Source: Cryptomeria japonica
Lineage: Eukaryota > Streptophyta > Pinopsida > Cupressales > Cupressaceae
DNA: 58,000 bases
Assembly (NCBI RefSeq): GCF_030272615.1
Contig: NC_081407.1
Location: 154,583,548-154,641,547 of the forward strand
Reading direction: 5' to 3'
Part shown: positions 54,611-58,000 of the stretch, piece by piece
Position numbering within the stretch: position 1 is the first letter of the stretch
How the letters are laid out: each line of letters begins with the position of its first letter
Notes under the pieces: generated by a model
The model's input: only the letters and a program-made list of their open reading frames with translations
Told to the model about the DNA's origin: nothing
Database searches by the model: none
Program-made: the position numbers and the translations under genes

Positions 54611-54780
54611 TAAGCAGGTATCCTCCTGCTTTGTATATAGGCTTTTGTTGTGTTGTTTTTTTTTTCTTGTTGTGTGGTTTGTTGTGGTTGGACCTTTGTC
54701 CTTATCTGCTTGCATGTGAAACCAAAGATTCTAGGTTTCATTCCTGGTCCTTCCCAGTCTCGGTCCCCAGTCAGAGCCAA
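54611..54780 (+). other. Gy-OUT region before the 3' LTR
   Basis: 170 bp, T-rich then mixed. No purine run precedes the LTR start at 54781; the last bases are CCCAGTCAGAGCCAA. The expected PPT is absent or decayed. Confidence 0.6.
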
Positions 54781-57322
54781 TGTTACCCCATTATTTTGTC
54801 GATAGTTAAAGTCTTTGTCTTGAGAAAAATAATGTGTCATTAATATTGCCTCCCCCATTCGGCTTGATCCATCCTTGGCTATGTACCTTTTTCTTTACGA
54901 TTCACTTTTTTTGTCCCAATGAACCCGTGTCTTGAACCTGCGTCTTGGTTCAAGATTCAAGGTTCAACTGATGCCTTCGTGTGTGTCGCGGCTTTGTTTT
55001 GTTGTTAAGCAGGCGAGCATCAATGTGTTAAGTCGGTTTTGAACTTGAACCTTTGAACCATTCTTAAAGCGGTTCAAGGTTCAAAGTTTAAAGTCCTCCT
55101 TTATGTTTGTTAAAAGCCTTCACTCATTCCCAATTTAGCTGTACCGAGCCGCAAGGTGGAAGTCCTTTTGTTCTCTCATGTTAAACTTGAACCATTGAAC
55201 TTCTTGTTAAATGGTTTACGGTTCAAAAGTTAATTTCAAGTTGGCTTCAAAGACATTAATAAAGCAAAGGTGGTGCAACAAAAGGAATATTCTGAGCATA
55301 TCGTGTTTTAAAATTTTAATTATGAAAAGAAATAATGAAAACTCAAGCCATTTGTGTGGAGTTGATGTGTAATAAAGAAAGTTGTCAGAATCCCATCAAA
55401 TCATGGGTTATCTCACACGCTCAAATGAATTATCATGAGGCGTGCATGGGTATTACTCAGTTTTTGGGCCTCTTAATTTGTAAATTCTCAAATTGTGAAA
55501 TTGGTAGCTATTATTATTGGAGAAGTGAAGGGTGTTGAAGGTAATTTAAGCTCCATACTTTTGAGGGTTTTACAGATTTGATGGTGGCAACAGGTGAGTT
55601 CTGATAATTTCTTCTCCGCTGTGTTACTAGCTCAGAAAGTCAATATAATAAAATTCTTTGCTTTGGAATAGAATTTTGTTCTTTCTAGAAATTATTTAAT
55701 GAATGCAAAAGCGGCTATCATGAGGCCGAGTCTTCCAAAGCTTGGTCGCACATCATGCTTAGTCGGTTCACTTCCAAAACTGGGTGACACTTCTTTAGCC
55801 CAAGCTGACTTAGGAATTTTCTTGGAAAGAGCTAGAAACCCTAAAGCTAACTCAATGATGGAAATAATTATTAAAAGTGGCTTGATTGAAGTTGTTTGCA
55901 TTCCCAACTACCGCCCCTTGCCTAAAATTAGTGATAGCATGTATGAACAGGTATGATGTCGGTAACAGGTGCATTAGGACCACCAGTGGTGAATTGCTAG
56001 TAGAAATCAACAAGGAAATAGTGATGGCTACAATTGGAATTCCTCATAAGGAGTCGTATGAAGATTGGTCCATTATTACTTCATACTCATTCTTCTTTGA
56101 GAATAAAAGCACTTATAAGAGCGTTATTGCTAGGAATTGGCTCCTAAAAGTTTAGAAAGGGGGTTCTCCATTACCCAAACCTCTTACAAGAGAGGATTTC
56201 ATAATGGAGGTGCGGGATATTGTGATTTTGTTAAACAGACTCAAAGGGAATTCACACATTTTCTATTGGGAGGACTGGATGTATTTTTACATTCAGGTAT
56301 TGTTGGCTGGTAAAAAATATCTTGACTGGGAACAGGTTATTGTTGAAAGGCTTCATGAGGGCTTGAGTAAGTTTTTTGGAATGTTTGGTTTTTATATGTC
56401 CTTATATTTATTTTATATACTGGCTTTTACCAGGGAGTGGTGGAATGTACGTGGAACTACAGCAAAACAGGATAAACCAGTCATTTCCTCTACTACGTTG
56501 GAATCTTGATCAGGTTATGAATGAGCTGTCATTTTGTTCCTGGCTCTTGGCCATTTAAGTTTTATTCAGTTTTAAACAAGACAGTTTTTTTAACTCTAGG
56601 ATAGAGTTTAAAACGAACTCCGGTTATTTTTCAAAAAACTATTAGCCTGGATTCTATATATGTAATTAAGTAAGCTTTTGTTCAGATCCGAAAAACTTTG
56701 ATATGGATTAGCAGACTTAGTTTTCTTTTGGAATTTTCAGTGAAGATATTTTATATGTGAATGAAATGATATATTTTGCACAGCCTTCAAATCTGTGTTT
56801 GAATGAAAGAACAAATCTATTTTGGGATATATGTTCGTGTGCAGAATATTTTACTTCTTTGATTATCTACTTATTATAAGTCTGTGAATTCATTTGATTA
56901 AGAAAATTAGTCATTTGTTATTGTTTGAATGATTCTGATCCCCCTTGTCCTTTGAGGCATGAGTGAGTCTCGATCAAAATTCATAATACATTGAGTACAC
57001 TTTGTGAAATAAGTTTTATAAGAGTCAAATATTCAAAGTTCAAGTCTATGGGCTTTACATTTATGAATAATTATTTCGTATCATTCATATTGTGTTGACA
57101 AATGGGTGTGAAAGACTTTCTCACTTTTTGGTAAAAAGTGCATTTCTTTGTGATTACTTTGCATAAAAAATCATTGAACATCATACAGAGAGTTGCACCC
57201 TTATGCAGAGGGTAAACCAATAATCGGTTCACCCAACTATTGGTTTCTTTTGCTTTTCAGTAGGGGTATACATGAGTCATTATAAAAAAAATATTAGAGA
57301 AAGGCAAATTTGTTAACCAACA
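54781..57322 (+). mobile_element. Gy-OUT 3' LTR
   Basis: It starts TGTTACCCCATTATTTTG and ends TTAACCAACA, 2542 bp, colinear with 27400-29939 with roughly 5-8 percent differences by eye. Confidence 0.9.
55697..56560 (+). pseudogene. ORF remnant inside the Gy-OUT 3' LTR
   Basis: Counterpart of 28311-29174. The frame at 55699-55956 and, after a shift near 55910, that at 55886-56155, 56204-56509 give the same protein: MNAKAAIMRPSLPKLG, GELLVEINKEIVMATIGIP, SYEDWSI, SVIARNWLLKV, WEDWMYFYIQVLLAGKKYL, VIVERLHEGLSKF. Here position 56153-56155 is TAG where the 5' LTR has CAG, whereas the 5' LTR has a stop at about 28719 where this copy is open. Different lesions in the two LTRs point to an ORF that was intact when the element inserted. 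Function not recognised. Confidence 0.5.
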
Positions 57323-57389
57323 AGTATTTATGAATATTCATGTCATTATTTATATCATTATTAATGTTATTATTATTATTTAATTATTT

Positions 57390-57429
<40 letters not shown>

Positions 57430-57861
57430 TTATATTAATATTAAATTATTATTGCCACTATGTTATTTAAGAGATTATTTTATGTGTATTCTATTTAGTG
57501 GGGTATAATGAAAGAATAATAAATAAAGAATAATCTTTAAATAATGAATATTATATTATTCATTGCATTTCCATTTTGAGTGGGATGATTATATATTATG
57601 ATTAAATTTTTATTTTATTTCATTTGATTGGTGGAAAGATGAGTCTGTATTATTCAAATTAATTTATGTTTGAGTTTTGTTTTTGCTTTTTAATGGTGGG
57701 AGTTGGTTCAGTTTCCCATACACGTTTTTGTGAGGGAAAATCATTGTGTTTTTATATAAGGTCTTTGGGAGATATATACTGTTCTTGAATGGTGGTTTTT
57801 GTTGTAAATTGAGAGGCTTGGATTTTGGTGGGATTAGAGAGAGATTTGTTGGAGTTTTCTT
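57323..57861. other. AT-rich flank with (TA)n microsatellite
   Basis: Right flank of Gy-OUT: ATT-rich, a TA run at about 57393-57427, then ordinary sequence. No gene is supported. Confidence 0.6.
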
Positions 57862-58000
57862 TGTTGGCATTATACACTCAGATGACAATGGTAGATGTTA
57901 TCATTGATGGCAACAAAGTGGCAACAAGGTTCAACAAGGTTTCACAGGTTCAACCGGCAATAGACTTCACCTACCGGCACTAGTAGATACTACAAGGTTT
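57862..58000 (+). mobile_element. Possible start of another Copia LTR (cut by window edge)
   Basis: TGTTGGCATTATACACTCAG followed by a TTATCATTGATGG word and ACCGG-rich sequence resembles the starts of the Cop-3 and Cop-A LTRs. No clear PPT precedes it, so it would be a 5' or solo LTR. Confidence 0.45.

Larger units (their letters stand above)
27400..57322 (+). mobile_element. Gy-OUT: complete Ty3/gypsy element, split by Tat-N
   Basis: Two direct LTRs (27400-29939 and 54781-57322) flank gag (30241-31388) and pro-pol (50266-54517). Removing the inserted Tat-N and one TSD leaves about 11.1 kb. The flanking pentamers ATTAT (27395-27399) and AGTAT (57323-57327) differ at one base and are a plausible decayed TSD. 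A PBS follows the 5' LTR. No clear purine tract precedes the 3' LTR. The order gag-PR-RNase H-RT-tether-INT is unusual. Confidence 0.85.

Noticed and set aside
54604-54858. ORFs on both strands across the Gy-OUT 3' LTR start
   Set aside because: They span the LTR junction and show no family resemblance.
57323-57888. Host gene in the right flank (74-codon ORF at 57664-57888, minus)
   Set aside because: There is no domain, no exon structure and the composition is AT-rich; it also overlaps the start of a likely Copia LTR.
1-58000. Ordinary host protein-coding gene anywhere in the window
   Set aside because: Every coding signal I can place belongs to a retroelement. I saw no conserved host domain or credible intron-exon series.

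Overview
The window looks like a piece of a large, repeat-rich plant nuclear genome, with a gymnosperm or similar giant genome as the best guess. I find no host gene I can defend. Almost all of it is plant LTR retrotransposons, old and broken and inserted into one another. Confidence is high for 'plant' and low for the exact lineage. Boundaries were read by eye from terminal TG..CA, target-site duplications (TSDs), primer-binding sites (PBS), polypurine tracts (PPT) and shared sequence.

Left part (1-12279). The 3' half of a Copia element (Cop-A) carries an extra coiled-coil ORF after pol and ends in a 1.1 kb LTR (3354-4464). It sits inside a very long Ty3/gypsy LTR (Gy-L, copy A, to 8336). 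Gy-L copy A itself lies in the start of the gag of a minus-strand Copia element (Cop-1), whose 5' LTR follows (8412-10190). That LTR in turn cuts a minus-strand gypsy gag with its PBS and LTR (Gy-c).

Middle (11590-27399). A second Cop-1 gag carries Gy-L copy B at exactly the same target site (TSD CCATT). A Copia element (Cop-2) then appears in two halves of opposite orientation, 14402-16373 on minus and 18698-21607 on plus. A 48-bp inverted duplication marks the two breakpoints, so an inversion is the simplest reading. A second Cop-1 LTR lies inside the inverted block. Degenerate sequence, a solo Copia LTR (23892-25293) and a 356-bp tandem trimer follow.

Right part (27400-57322) is one readable nest. 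An outer gypsy element of about 11.1 kb (Gy-OUT) has 2.54 kb LTRs, and each LTR holds an ORF remnant. Its gene order is gag - protease - RNase H - reverse transcriptase - degenerate RNase H - integrase. An 18.8 kb Tat/Ogre-like gypsy element (Tat-N, TSD CATAG) is inserted between its gag and protease. Tat-N has a leader with a strictly 22-bp-phased motif array, two duplicated small ORFs, and gag, protease, a G-patch-like domain, RT, two RNase H domains and integrase. It also has an antisense ORF with a plant-mobile-domain signature, preceded on the antisense strand by a second array of the same motif. A solo Copia LTR (32424-33505, TSD ATTGT) is inserted in the Tat-N 5' LTR; the 3' LTR is the matching empty site.

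The strongest candidates for something undescribed are the paired phased arrays serving sense and antisense leaders of Tat-N, the RNase H lying upstream of RT in Gy-OUT, the duplicated pre-gag ORF, and the gypsy LTR carried at one identical site by two Cop-1 copies.
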